Shown here: positions 22,672 to 31,876 of the stretch, piece by piece | Layout of the letters: every line of letters begins with the position of its first letter | Numbering within the stretch: position 1 is the first letter of the stretch | From: a virus | Direction: 5' to 3' (one strand) | Length of the DNA stretch: 59,253 bases | Virus record (IMG/VR): IMGVR_UViG_3300025889_000131 | Location: 1-59,253 of that record | Program-made: the position numbers and the translations under genes | Notes under the pieces: generated by a model | Seen by the model: only the letters and a program-made list of their open reading frames with translations | Databases searched by the model: none | What the model was told of the DNA's origin: nothing

Positions 22672-24447
22672 TTACTCCGCAATAGGAGCTGTATTTCCAT
22701 GATCCACAATGTGATTGAGATCTCCGTCAAAATACTTTGTCATACTCTTAATCAGTTTCTTTTCATCTTCTGTTAATTCTTTAGGAGGAATGAATTCTTC
22801 TTTTTTATTGTCTTCATCCTCTTCGTCTGGAACAGGAGTCGGTGTGTTATTCGCGAATGGATTTTCCTTTTTCTTTGGAGGAAACCCTCCGAAATCATTA
22901 CCATCATCATCTTGCTGACCAAATGCTGAATTGTCTTCTTGATCGAATGGATCCTGAATTTCTCCAGATGACTTTTCTTTCTCAATACGTTCTTTTTCTA
23001 TTTTAATTTCTTCATCTGTCATTCTAAGAATTTTCTTACGTGCATACTCCATCGAGAAGTATTTACCAACAAACTGATCAACTTCTCCAAGCAAACCAAT
23101 ACGATCACGAAGAATTTCTGTCTCTTTAAGTTCTACATATTCGTTATCTGTTGCAAAGTCATATGTGATAAACTCTTTGATTTTACGAAAATCATTGCGA
23201 TGCATAATACCGCGAAGTGCAAGATGAATTTCTAACAGTTCATCAAATAGAATTGCAAATCGATTACGGAGTCTTTTAACAAACTTCGTAAATTTGACTT
23301 CGTCTCTATCAATTTCTTGTGAACGACCAATATTAAACGTGTTCTCTGATTCCATACGTGAAATAGGAACATTCAACGCTTTATAAAGTCTACGGCGAAA
23401 ATAATCGACATCTTCCATTTCACCAAGATTTTGTCCACCTTCAAGAGTACTGATTTCAGTTCCTCTTCCACCTTCACGTCGAGGCAACCAGAAATCTTCA
23501 AGCATATTCATATACTTGCGATCATCTCTGATTTCGCCTGTATTAGCATCATACACGACTTTATTCTTGTAGCGCACCATCATGTCGCGAAGATGTTGTT
23601 CAGCTTTGATCTTTGGGAGGTTACCAACATCAATGTAGAATACTCTACGCTCAGGCGCACGAGAGATACGATAAATAACAACCGCATCTTCAAGCATTCT
23701 TAACTGATTGATTGGCTTAATAGCTTTGTGAATATTAGAAAGAACTAATGTATTTGTTTCGTCAAAGATACCAGATGTTGTATAGATAACACTGTCTTTT
23801 GAAAGTTTGACACCCTTTTCTCCAGATGAATTGATGAATCCATCCTTATTGAAAAGATAATACTGACGATATCCTTTGATGATTTCGGCGCTAGTACGTG
23901 GATCTTTTTCTTTGACTCCTTCTTTGACCTTCTTGATTTTACGAGGGTCAATCATTCGGAGTTGACGAATGCCTTTACGTGAGTTCTTCTTATCAATGAG
24001 AATATGATAATATAGACGGCCATCGACATACCATCTCTTGAAGATTTCATAACCTTCATTGGAGAAATTAAGCACTGACAATAGATAATCAAATTCTTTT
24101 CGAATTTTTTCTTTGATTGAGTCGTCTAAAGATTCAAGCTTATCAAGAACAATAGACACAGATTGGTCATCACTATCAATAGTGATTGCTTCGTTGACGA
24201 TGTCTTGAATAGCTACATCTGGTTCTGGTTGAGCAGCGAGATTACGATATTTTGTAATAAGTTGTGCTTCATTCTTGAACTTACCTTCGAAATCAACATA
24301 AGATCCGAAAGCCTGTCCTGAAACACCAATTCCAGAAGAAATTTCAATTGCACCATCTTCTTCTTTGGGCACAATTGACGGAGTAAGATCTTCACTCTTA
24401 TTCGTTTTTTTCTCGATTTTCCAACCAAGCAACTCAAAGCCGGCCAT
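22672..24447 (-). CDS. 20: Portal vertex protein gp20
   Basis: A 591-residue portal (T4 gp20: 524) that forms the dodecameric ring for DNA entry and tail attachment. Conserved blocks include DIVNEAITIDSDDQSV, FKRWYVDGRLYYHILID, RMLEDAVVIYRISRAPERRV, FYIDVGNLPK and EDFWLPRREGGRGTEI. The C-terminal 100 residues are an acidic low-complexity extension beyond the T4 length. The start ATG has AAGGAG upstream. It is followed by the collagen-like gene after a 3-base gap. Confidence 0.95.
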   Translation of the reverse strand: MAGFELLGWKIEKKTNKSEDLTPSIVPKEEDGAIEISSGIGVSGQAFGSYVDFEGKFKNEAQLITKYRNLAAQPEPDVAIQDIVNEAITIDSDDQSVSIVLDKLESLDDSIKEKIRKEFDYLLSVLNFSNEGYEIFKRWYVDGRLYYHILIDKKNSRKGIRQLRMIDPRKIKKVKEGVKEKDPRTSAEIIKGYRQYYLFNKDGFINSSGEKGVKLSKDSVIYTTSGIFDETNTLVLSNIHKAIKPINQLRMLEDAVVIYRISRAPERRVFYIDVGNLPKIKAEQHLRDMMVRYKNKVVYDANTGEIRDDRKYMNMLEDFWLPRREGGRGTEISTLEGGQNLGEMEDVDYFRRRLYKALNVPISRMESENTFNIGRSQEIDRDEVKFTKFVKRLRNRFAILFDELLEIHLALRGIMHRNDFRKIKEFITYDFATDNEYVELKETEILRDRIGLLGEVDQFVGKYFSMEYARKKILRMTDEEIKIEKERIEKEKSSGEIQDPFDQEDNSAFGQQDDDGNDFGGFPPKKKENPFANNTPTPVPDEEDEDNKKEEFIPPKELTEDEKKLIKSMTKYFDGDLNHIVDHGNTAPIAE

Positions 24448-24489
24448 AAGAACTCCTTTTCATTATAAAGCTATATATTGCTTGGAGAG

Positions 24490-25041
24490 TTAGGAACCTC
24501 CAGCGTTTCCTGTGACACCACCAATAACTTTCCAGTAATCATAGACGAATGTGCACTGGAATTCTTCGACTGTATCTCCACCTTCCCAATTCAGTTCAAT
24601 TGGTGAAATGGTCTGTGGGAACATTCCTATAAATTGATACGTACGAAGAGCAGTACCATCTTTACCGAAGTGAGTTACTGTTGCTTGTGATTTGTACTGA
24701 ACCTGAGAAGAACTTCCGGTTGTTCGAAGGTTGCCCTCAAAGCTGTTGATCGCATTTGACCATTCTTCAAGTGCATTTCGAATAGCGAAGTCTTCGTCAT
24801 TGAGAATTGTTACTTCCCATTCGGCGAATGTTCTGTTACCAGCAAGTTTGATTTCGCGACCAAAGTATTTTACTGGAATAACTCCAAGTTCTGCTCCTGG
24901 AATAGCAGCGGCTCGACAAAGTAGAGGTACTTTAACATCTGCAGTTCCATTGATAGGATTCTGAATCTCTACCTGGAAGAGAGAATTGCGAGCACCGCCA
25001 GCGGCAAGTCCTGCTGAAAACTCGTTAACATTGAAAGACAT
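24490..25041 (-). CDS. 19: Tail tube protein gp19
   Basis: A 183-residue tube subunit (T4: 163) that stacks in hexameric rings inside the sheath. The N terminus (FSAGLAAGGARNSLFQVEIQ), the block PLLCRAAAIPGAELGVIPVKYFGREIKLAGNRTF (seen in pieces) and ISPIELNWEGGDTVEEFQCTFVYDYW are characteristic. It follows the sheath gene by an 18-base gap and precedes the portal, the T4 order. Confidence 0.95.
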   Translation of the reverse strand: MSFNVNEFSAGLAAGGARNSLFQVEIQNPINGTADVKVPLLCRAAAIPGAELGVIPVKYFGREIKLAGNRTFAEWEVTILNDEDFAIRNALEEWSNAINSFEGNLRTTGSSSQVQYKSQATVTHFGKDGTALRTYQFIGMFPQTISPIELNWEGGDTVEEFQCTFVYDYWKVIGGVTGNAGGS

Positions 25042-25059
25042 TATGCTTTACTCCTTTTC

Positions 25060-27006
25060 TTAGAACGAGCCAACTACTTCAGTGAATTCAACGCCAGTGC
25101 GGACTCCAATAAAGTTCAGTTTAATGAAGTTGATTGAACGTGTCGGTTTGATGTAAATATCACAGACAAATTCGTTTCTGTCAATTACTTCGCCTGTATT
25201 ATTTGTTCCGTCACAAACAACTACAAAGTCCGTAATACCTCTGCGTCCCTGTACGTCGCGCAAGAACGGTTCTACAAGATTGCGGAACTGAGTTCTTGTT
25301 GTGTCGTCATTCTGTTCAAACAACGTGAAGTTAGCTGCAAGTTCAATTGCTTTTTCAAGTGTAATAAACAGACGACGTACGTTGATTCGATCAAAGGCAC
25401 TTGGATTAGACAACATTGTCTTATCTCCAAGAAGAACAGTTCCCTGGCCAGCCTCTGAAACAACGGGATTGATTCCGTTTTTGTAAAGCTGATCACGATG
25501 TGACTTTTTAGGATTGTATGCAAGACGCTTAACGTTCTTGATGTTTCCTCTATTGTAGCCAGCAGGTGAGAACCATGGATCTCTAACCGCATCTGTACGA
25601 ACCATTAGGCCGCCAATATCTCCGTTTAGAGGTATGTAACGATCGACATCATTGTACTTATCGTACTGCAATTTCCAACCACTGTCCATGACTGCGTATG
25701 AAGTTGACGGCAGCAGATTGCGATATGTGATAATATCGTCCATTTGAGCTGTTTCGTACGCGTCATTTCCAACAACATCTGCTTGTCTCGGTGAGATACA
25801 TGCTACACAGTCCTTGCGAACTTCGGCAATGTTATTGATAATATGTAATGCACGAGTCTGATTTGCACCAGCACCAAGCAAGATAGAAACGTCAATTTCT
25901 TTCTTATCGTTGAATTTATCCCATCCAGTATTGTAATTAGAGTCAGAAGGTGTTACACCATCTTTACCCCAAACAAAACTTGTCGTATCTGGAGTTGCAG
26001 GACCAGTGAATGTAAATGAAGCCTTCGATCCGAAATTTGTTGTCCCAGAAGGATGACCTGTCCACCAAGCCCATTCAGATCTACGATTGATTGCATCTTT
26101 ATAGTAATTTGTTGATCCGTCAGGTGCTTTTGCATCAGATGCAGCAGACAGCCCTTCGAAGATTTCAAGAATTTCACCACGTGTTCCTGTGATTTCGCCA
26201 TCCTCGTCGACGATAGCAAGGTGAAGTTCATCACCACTACCACCAACTGTATTAGCATAATCTGTAGTTCCGGGTGCTTTCTTGACGTAATCGTAGTATT
26301 CCCAGCGGCGTTCAATACTTGCAGATCCACTTGTGTGATTTGAGTTTGAAGAAGCAGCCGCAGTCGTGTTACCAGTATACTTACTTGATAGTATCAAATA
26401 CGTTGCGTTTGTAACAGCGGATACTTTAACAACTTCTTTATCTTGACCAGCAACAAGCAAGTCACCAGATACAAGTTCATTGGCAAAATCAGTACCCAAC
26501 CCAGTTACGACAGTACTGTTAGAAGTAAAAGTCAAGTTACCAGAAAGAGTACTTGAATAAGCATTACCAGTCAAGCATAATGAATACTTGAGAGAATTAC
26601 CAAGTTCTCCTGGATACTTAGCAACAAGAGGACCAACACCAGAAATTCCAGAGCTGTAATTGTCGTCGTAATCGTTATCTGATTTGATTAATGTTTTTAC
26701 AGTATTGGCAGACGCCGTAATAGCATTTTGAGCATTTGCGCCACTTTCCTCAACTACACGGACAGTATATAACTGATTTCCATAAGCTAGGAAGTTAGCT
26801 CCAGTGAAGAAATCAACATATGTATTAGCATTCGGTTCGCGAAATGTATTTACCAATCCATTTTCATCAGAAATCAAAATTGGTTTCTGAACCGGACCCC
26901 AACGAAAGTGCCCAACCAATGCTCCTGTACTAGTAGAAACATTTGGAACTGACGTTGTAAGATCGCGTTCGCTGATTGTGATGCCTGGAGAAACCTGCAG
27001 AGCCAT
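25060..27006 (-). CDS. 18: Contractile tail sheath protein gp18
   Basis: A 648-residue sheath subunit (T4: 659). It begins with the typical VSPGITISERDLTTSVPNVS and ends with the conserved sheath C-terminal domain (INVRRLFITLEKAIE, FEQNDDTTRTQF, and VCDGTNNTGEVIDRNEFVC). The middle is a variable surface domain (about 90-330). The gene has its own late box (27046-27053) and an AAGGAG site. Sheath and tube are the two most abundant tail proteins and share this transcript. Confidence 0.96.
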   Translation of the reverse strand: MALQVSPGITISERDLTTSVPNVSTSTGALVGHFRWGPVQKPILISDENGLVNTFREPNANTYVDFFTGANFLAYGNQLYTVRVVEESGANAQNAITASANTVKTLIKSDNDYDDNYSSGISGVGPLVAKYPGELGNSLKYSLCLTGNAYSSTLSGNLTFTSNSTVVTGLGTDFANELVSGDLLVAGQDKEVVKVSAVTNATYLILSSKYTGNTTAAASSNSNHTSGSASIERRWEYYDYVKKAPGTTDYANTVGGSGDELHLAIVDEDGEITGTRGEILEIFEGLSAASDAKAPDGSTNYYKDAINRRSEWAWWTGHPSGTTNFGSKASFTFTGPATPDTTSFVWGKDGVTPSDSNYNTGWDKFNDKKEIDVSILLGAGANQTRALHIINNIAEVRKDCVACISPRQADVVGNDAYETAQMDDIITYRNLLPSTSYAVMDSGWKLQYDKYNDVDRYIPLNGDIGGLMVRTDAVRDPWFSPAGYNRGNIKNVKRLAYNPKKSHRDQLYKNGINPVVSEAGQGTVLLGDKTMLSNPSAFDRINVRRLFITLEKAIELAANFTLFEQNDDTTRTQFRNLVEPFLRDVQGRRGITDFVVVCDGTNNTGEVIDRNEFVCDIYIKPTRSINFIKLNFIGVRTGVEFTEVVGSF

Positions 27007-27045
27007 CTTATGATCTCCTTGTTAAAAATAAAATTCGTTTCATAT

Positions 27046-27053
27046 TATTTATA
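27046..27053 (-). promoter_or_regulatory. Late promoter box for gp18-gp19
   Basis: Exact TATAAATA on the minus strand in the 59-base gap after gp17, 39 bases before the gp18 ATG. Confidence 0.8.
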
Positions 27054-27065
27054 AAAACGGAATTC

Positions 27066-28697
27066 TTAGTATCTACCGTCAAAGTCCCAGCGAGCACCAT
27101 ACTTATCCATGAACTCTTCCTGCTCATCTTTCTGTTCAAAGTAATCGACTCCATCGTCGATAATACCAAATGGCATAAGATCTTCTTCGATAAGACGTTC
27201 GTTGTCTTTCTGAAACTGTGCTCTAAAGTCAGTATTTGTTATTTCTTTGAAGTATTCCTGCTTAACAAGCCAAGAGAATAAAACAAGACACATAACCAAG
27301 TCATCAGTTCCAGTATCAGCTTCATAAGAATCTTTAATAGAAACAAAATTAGACAGTTCAGTGATAGTATCAAAGTCCTGAATGATCAGCTTGTCTCCTT
27401 CAATCAAATCTTTTAAAGTTGAACAACCAATACGTTTAACCTGTTTAGTTGTACGAACACCTTTAGATACATTTGCTCCAAAACCAGATCCAATTTTTTG
27501 GCCACTGCGGCCGCGCATGGTTGTCATAAGAATGTTTTCGTATTCGTAGTCGTAATGAAGAATGTCTGCTACCTGCTCACCAATATCATTGACTTCTACA
27601 AGTACATATGCTTGGTTGTATTTGTAGCATGTGCTGTAAATAATTTCAGGATAGAGAGATGGTGAAATCTTATTACTTCTATATCGTGCAACCATTTTAT
27701 ACGGCATTTCTGTAATATCAATAACCGTAAATGCAGAATTATCTAAATGGACACCTCTCGAAACATCGACAACAGTTACGTATTCATGTCCTTTGATTGG
27801 ATCTTCAAAAATAGCAAGATGTTCATTGGGATACTTGGGTTTTACCCACGGCAGGTTTTGCAGTTTTTTAGGACTAATGAGAGTATTAGTACTTCCAAGA
27901 AACTCAACCTCAAACTCTTGTCTAAACTGTTCTTCGCTTGTGTTCGCAATTGTTTCTTCTTTCCAAGCCTCATCACGTCCTGGAACATCTGACCAATGTA
28001 CATCGATTGGAATATAGTTATTGTTTCTCTCAACAGCATTGGTATAAATTTTATAGAAGTGATTCATTCCTTTTGGAGTAGAAACGATAATAATCTTTGT
28101 CGTTTTACCAGAAGAAATTGTGGGATACACGGATGCGAAGAATTCTTCTGCGATATTGTCTCCAATAAACGCAAACTCGTCAAGGAAAATTAAATTGTAT
28201 GATCCACCACGAATAGCGTCGGACGACGTGGCCGCAGCAATAACTTTACTCTGGTTTTCAAGTTCAATACTTCCTTTATTCCATTCGACAACACCTTGCT
28301 GAATCCATTTTGGAAGATACTGATAAGCTAGTCGAATTTTACCAAGAAGATCTTGTGCTAATCTCTCTTTGTTAGCCAGAATAGCAATATTCTGATCACC
28401 GTGAAACAGAACTACCCAAAGAATATAGCCAGTAACAGTTACAGACTTTCCAGCCTGCCGTGGAAGTTTACAGATAACAAAACGGTTGTCTTTGAAAGTA
28501 TGTACCATTTTTTTCTGGTATTCATACATACGAAAAGGAACAAGCCCATGGTCAACGTTAATAATCTTAACATAGTTCTCAATAAAGTATTCCGGATCTT
28601 GAACACATTTGATATACTCTTGCATCTGCTCACGTGTATACTCAACATCTACGTTGACAGCTTTAAGATTTTTATTTCTTAGGTATGTATCTGCCAT
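27066..28697 (-). CDS. 17: Terminase large subunit gp17
   Basis: A 543-residue DNA-packaging motor (T4: 610). The ATPase half has Walker A (LPRQAGKSV, about 78-86), Walker B with the catalytic glutamate (NLIFLDEFAF) and coupling motif (IIVSTPKGMNHF). The nuclease half has the RNase H-fold acidic residues (VTVVDVSRGVHLDNSAF, VLVEVNDIGEQVAD, DDLVMCLVLFSWL). It packages concatemeric DNA into proheads by the headful mechanism. gp16 lies upstream across a 59-base gap, the only substantial gap in this part of the late region. Confidence 0.97.
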   Translation of the reverse strand: MADTYLRNKNLKAVNVDVEYTREQMQEYIKCVQDPEYFIENYVKIINVDHGLVPFRMYEYQKKMVHTFKDNRFVICKLPRQAGKSVTVTGYILWVVLFHGDQNIAILANKERLAQDLLGKIRLAYQYLPKWIQQGVVEWNKGSIELENQSKVIAAATSSDAIRGGSYNLIFLDEFAFIGDNIAEEFFASVYPTISSGKTTKIIIVSTPKGMNHFYKIYTNAVERNNNYIPIDVHWSDVPGRDEAWKEETIANTSEEQFRQEFEVEFLGSTNTLISPKKLQNLPWVKPKYPNEHLAIFEDPIKGHEYVTVVDVSRGVHLDNSAFTVIDITEMPYKMVARYRSNKISPSLYPEIIYSTCYKYNQAYVLVEVNDIGEQVADILHYDYEYENILMTTMRGRSGQKIGSGFGANVSKGVRTTKQVKRIGCSTLKDLIEGDKLIIQDFDTITELSNFVSIKDSYEADTGTDDLVMCLVLFSWLVKQEYFKEITNTDFRAQFQKDNERLIEEDLMPFGIIDDGVDYFEQKDEQEEFMDKYGARWDFDGRY

Positions 28698-28704
28698 TTT
28701 TCTA

Positions 28705-28733
28705 TTGACATCCGTTCATTTTGATGTTAGATT
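28705..28733 (+). promoter_or_regulatory. Possible antisense sigma-70-like promoter in the gp16-gp17 gap
   Basis: On the plus strand TTGACA (28705-28710) and TAGATT (28728-28733) are 17 bases apart. It would transcribe rightward, antisense to gp16 and gp15. There is no coding gene downstream on that strand, so it may be fortuitous. Confidence 0.25.
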
Positions 28734-28756
28734 AGTATCTGTCCGGTTCGATAATA

Positions 28757-29245
28757 CTAATTAGAGTCTTCTGATGGTTGGTCGGTAGGCACATTACCAT
28801 TTTTAATCATCTGTTGCAATTCTTTAGTAGAACCTACAAACAGTGCATTAGTAACAGTTTTAGCATTTCCATCAGATTTATTCTCACCGACAGTCATACC
28901 AGATAGTTCATTAGACTGTTTCTTCAAATCAAGTAGATCTTTGTTACTTTCAACAAGAATTTTAATCAACTGACCAATAACTTCAAAGGCACGTGGATGT
29001 TGACTGATTTGTGCAATTCCAATAAGACTGTCAAGGGCACCCGCTCCTTGATCGATGATCATTTTTAGATTTTGTCTAGCGTATGCATAATCTTCTCTGA
29101 TTTCTTTATCTGGTGCTGGAGTATTTGTTTGTGGAGGAAGTACTTCTTGTTTTTTGTCTTCATTAAGAATTTCTATAAGAGCATCGGCACCTTTGATGTT
29201 GAAAATCTTATCTAGATTCTGTTCCATATTTGATTTTGCGGCCAT
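28757..29245 (-). CDS. 16: Terminase small subunit gp16
   Basis: A 162-residue small terminase (T4: 164). It is helical, with a central coiled-coil-like segment (YAYARQNLKMIIDQGAGALDSLIGIAQ in pieces, then HPRAFEVIGQLIKILVESNKDLLDLKK) matching the gp16 oligomerisation core that stimulates gp17. Low-complexity N- and C-terminal tails agree with the family. The start overlaps the gp15 stop codon; gp17 follows. Confidence 0.9.
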   Translation of the reverse strand: MAAKSNMEQNLDKIFNIKGADALIEILNEDKKQEVLPPQTNTPAPDKEIREDYAYARQNLKMIIDQGAGALDSLIGIAQISQHPRAFEVIGQLIKILVESNKDLLDLKKQSNELSGMTVGENKSDGNAKTVTNALFVGSTKELQQMIKNGNVPTDQPSEDSN

Positions 29246-30090
29246 TATGTGTCACTCCCAGTTTCAGGATTATATTTCAATCCATCAGTGAAGAAAAATA
29301 GATCATCCGCAAATCCATAATCACTATTAGCAGAAATTTGTGAGATCGCAATAGATGCAGATGAATTGGTTGTTGGTGCTCCATTCGCAAGCAATCCAGG
29401 AGTTGCAATAATACGAGAATTGCGAGCACTTCCAACAATATTATTAGCATGAAAGTCAATTTGTGCTCTCTTAATAGTCTTTCCTGTAGTAACAGGTCCA
29501 AATACATATCCGCGAATTGTAAAGTTTAGATTCCAAATTAATGATCGTCTTGTAATAAAATCACCTTCATACGTGTCTTCAATATTGATGTCATTAAGAA
29601 TAATTGGTGTATCAAATGTAAGACTCATTTCAGGAATCATTCTTACAGCCGTTGTAAATTCTGGACGAAAGTAAGGAATGATCTGTTCTACAATTTGTGC
29701 AGCATCATCAGCGTTTTTGGTAAAAATAGACAAAACAATCTGAATGTCATAGGGAACTGGAACATATTGTGTTTTCAAAATTCCAGTATCGGAACTAGAA
29801 ATCGTTTTATTCTTGAGAGTACTTGAAAGCTTTCTTCGCCCATCATATGTCATTCCAGTAATCTCAAATCCAATTCTTGGAACCTGAACCATTACATCCT
29901 TTTCCAGATTTGGATCTGCTCCAATGCGTGCTAAGAATGACTCTTTTGGTCCATAAGCTATAGGAACAGAAATAGACTGAACGCGGTTTCCACTGCTGTC
30001 TAATCTCTGCACTACGATATCATTGAAAAGATTTCCAAATGCAATGATGTATTTGCGAATACTCTGATGATAAAACTGATCTCCAAACAT
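29245..30090 (-). CDS. 15: Tail sheath stabiliser / tail terminator gp15
   Basis: A 281-residue protein (T4: 272) that caps the completed tail and joins it to the neck. The N-terminal signature FGDQFYHQSIRKYIIAFGNLFNDI and the segment VPIAYGPKESFLARIGADPN followed by VPRIGFEITGMTYD are diagnostic of gp15. It overlaps gp14 and gp16 by single bases, forming a tight gp13-gp17 unit. Confidence 0.95.
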   Translation of the reverse strand: MFGDQFYHQSIRKYIIAFGNLFNDIVVQRLDSSGNRVQSISVPIAYGPKESFLARIGADPNLEKDVMVQVPRIGFEITGMTYDGRRKLSSTLKNKTISSSDTGILKTQYVPVPYDIQIVLSIFTKNADDAAQIVEQIIPYFRPEFTTAVRMIPEMSLTFDTPIILNDINIEDTYEGDFITRRSLIWNLNFTIRGYVFGPVTTGKTIKRAQIDFHANNIVGSARNSRIIATPGLLANGAPTTNSSASIAISQISANSDYGFADDLFFFTDGLKYNPETGSDT

Positions 30091-30941
30091 TAGTATCTAT
30101 CCCTTTCAGAGAATGGATTCTGTTCACTGAAATCAATAATATTGTCAGCTTCAGTTTGGAAGAATTCGTTGTTAGCAGATGCATCTGTATCTTCAATTCT
30201 GTATTCCTGAATAATAGAGTCTCCATCTTCAGCAAGAAGCTGATCACCTTCTTCCGTAAGCAATTCGTAAACCAAAATATCATTGCTGTAGGTTGTATCA
30301 ATAGCATCAATTTCTGTGTTTCCAGTTGCAAAATCTTCGCTGCTGTATTTGAACAATTCACAACGAAGTTCATACATTTGCACGCGCCCAAGTTGATAAA
30401 ACGGAATTTCGTGTTCAACGTGTTTAATTTCGAAGATCTTACCATTTAATGGGAAGTAAATAAGATCACCCTCAAGTGGTCTTTCAGAACTTATAGAGTA
30501 ATCGTCGTATCCTTCAAGTACAAATGAAGCAGTATTGCCACTTCCAGAAGAAATAAATTGTCTACTTGGAGTAGTTGTACTTCCACTTTCAAGTATTAGA
30601 TTGAAACCACTCTCTGTCATAAGTTTCTCAGAACGAATCTGCTCAAATCTTTTCTTTGCAATGACCAATGTCATTTCATCTCGAATTTCTAAATTGAATC
30701 GAGATAGAAAATCACCCTCTCCCTCAAATCCTTCTACGTTTTTCACATATACTTCAAGGGCGGCTGCAACATTGAATGTAGATAGTGTGTCTTCTCCAAA
30801 TAGATTATCCTCACGAACAAGAGTACGAGGCAGATACTTAGCATCAATACCATGACTCTTAATAGATTCAATCACGAGATCTTCTATAAGATCCTGTTCT
30901 CTTGAATATGTTGAATGAGGAAAAAATGGATTTACTGACAC
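30090..30941 (-). CDS. 14: Neck protein gp14
   Basis: A 283-residue neck (head-completion) protein (T4: 256). The start SVNPFFPHSTYSREQDLIED and YLPRTLVREDNLFGED are family hallmarks; the C-terminal PFSERDRY tail is also common in this group. The start codon is GTG at 30939-30941: no in-frame ATG lies before the conserved N terminus, and the gp13 stop is only a few bases upstream, so translation is probably coupled. It joins with gp13 to form the connector below the portal. Confidence 0.92.
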   Translation of the reverse strand: MSVNPFFPHSTYSREQDLIEDLVIESIKSHGIDAKYLPRTLVREDNLFGEDTLSTFNVAAALEVYVKNVEGFEGEGDFLSRFNLEIRDEMTLVIAKKRFEQIRSEKLMTESGFNLILESGSTTTPSRQFISSGSGNTASFVLEGYDDYSISSERPLEGDLIYFPLNGKIFEIKHVEHEIPFYQLGRVQMYELRCELFKYSSEDFATGNTEIDAIDTTYSNDILVYELLTEEGDQLLAEDGDSIIQEYRIEDTDASANNEFFQTEADNIIDFSEQNPFSERDRY

Positions 30942-30946
30942 TACAC

Positions 30947-31693
30947 TTAGCCAATCATGTCAGCTACTGGAAGTGAGTAGCTGTTAATCATTTCTTCTTC
31001 AAGCTTATTGATTTCTTCCTTGGCATCTTCAAGAATCTGACGACCATTAAATGTAACACCACCTGGAAGTTGTAGACCCTCAAACTTGCTTAGGTTTTCG
31101 CCCCATTGTTTTTTCATTAGAGCAGTTGCATATCTTTTCAACCACCAATCATCCCACACATCCGTATATACATTAGGATCAACAATTTGATAAGCATCAA
31201 TAATGATATAATCTCCAGTGGTGATTTTATCCCAGTCCATATCAATATGAAGACGATCTACTTTACGATTCCATCTGACAATCTGCTCACCGGTAAGTAA
31301 TTCCTGGAGCATATCAATATGTCTCATAGCTAAATAGTATGGCACCATACTTGTATTTGAGAAATCGAAGAAATCATTAAGTTGAATTTGATATCTTACA
31401 GAAAAAAGTGAAGATGATGCAGTAGTACCGCTATCAAATATTGGAAGTATATGCTGAATACCGATAATGCTCTCATCGGTTGTGATATACTTATTTGTTT
31501 TATCTGCTGCTGTAACTTGGTGACGAATAAGTACACGTTGTGTCCCATCATGGTGGTAATCATGATAATAATCCAATGCTTCATCTACACGATCATCAAC
31601 CTGATCATCAGAAATATTGATATCTAACACCGGATATCCGAGTTTTCTCAGACAATAGTCTTTAAATTCTTGTTTGGTTGTTGGACGAGCCAT
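30947..31693 (-). CDS. 13: Neck protein gp13
   Basis: A 248-residue neck protein (T4: 309). The N-terminal ARPTTKQEFKDYCLRKLGYP and the acidic helix DDQVDDRVDEALDYYHDYH are typical for marine T4-like gp13; WDDWWLKRYATALMKKQWGE lies in the conserved C-terminal part. It opens the gp13-gp14-gp15-gp16-gp17 group. An exact late box at 31716-31723 and an AGGA ribosome binding site precede it. Confidence 0.94.
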   Translation of the reverse strand: MARPTTKQEFKDYCLRKLGYPVLDINISDDQVDDRVDEALDYYHDYHHDGTQRVLIRHQVTAADKTNKYITTDESIIGIQHILPIFDSGTTASSSLFSVRYQIQLNDFFDFSNTSMVPYYLAMRHIDMLQELLTGEQIVRWNRKVDRLHIDMDWDKITTGDYIIIDAYQIVDPNVYTDVWDDWWLKRYATALMKKQWGENLSKFEGLQLPGGVTFNGRQILEDAKEEINKLEEEMINSYSLPVADMIG

Positions 31694-31700
31694 GGAGTAT

Positions 31701-31732
31701 TCCTCTGTTTATTTTTATTTATAAGCAGAGGA
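31701..31732. repeat. Imperfect inverted repeat enclosing the gp13 late promoter
   Basis: TCCTCTGTTTAT and ATAAGCAGAGGA are inverted copies of 12 bases with one mismatch, separated by 8 bases. The late box TATAAATA (31716-31723, minus) lies partly in the loop and right arm. Confidence 0.6.
31716..31723 (-). promoter_or_regulatory. Late promoter box for gp13-gp17
   Basis: Exact TATAAATA on the minus strand, 22 bases before the gp13 ATG at 31693. Confidence 0.8.
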
Positions 31733-31739
31733 TTTACTC

Positions 31740-31871
31740 TTAAAATATAGCGCCGACAATTCCTGCAATAAAGATAGCCGCAAATGCTGCAATGATAACC
31801 TGCTTTGGCCATGGCTGAGCAAGATACCAATCCCGTGCTATACCATAGTACTCTTTAGTTTTATTACTCAT
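31740..31871 (-). CDS. Small single-pass membrane protein (43 residues)
   Basis: A 43-residue protein. It starts MSNKTKEYYGIARDWYLAQP and then has one hydrophobic stretch (residues 25-43, VIIAAFAAIFIAGIVGAIF) that ends at the stop codon, a tail-anchor-like layout with a soluble N-terminal part. The ATG at 31871 follows the DUF4376-like gene by 5 bases, so it is likely co-transcribed with it. It has no recognisable enzymatic motif. Function unknown; small phage membrane proteins in late operons may act in lysis timing or in envelope interaction. Confidence 0.6.
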   Translation of the reverse strand: MSNKTKEYYGIARDWYLAQPWPKQVIIAAFAAIFIAGIVGAIF

Positions 31872-31876
31872 TATTC

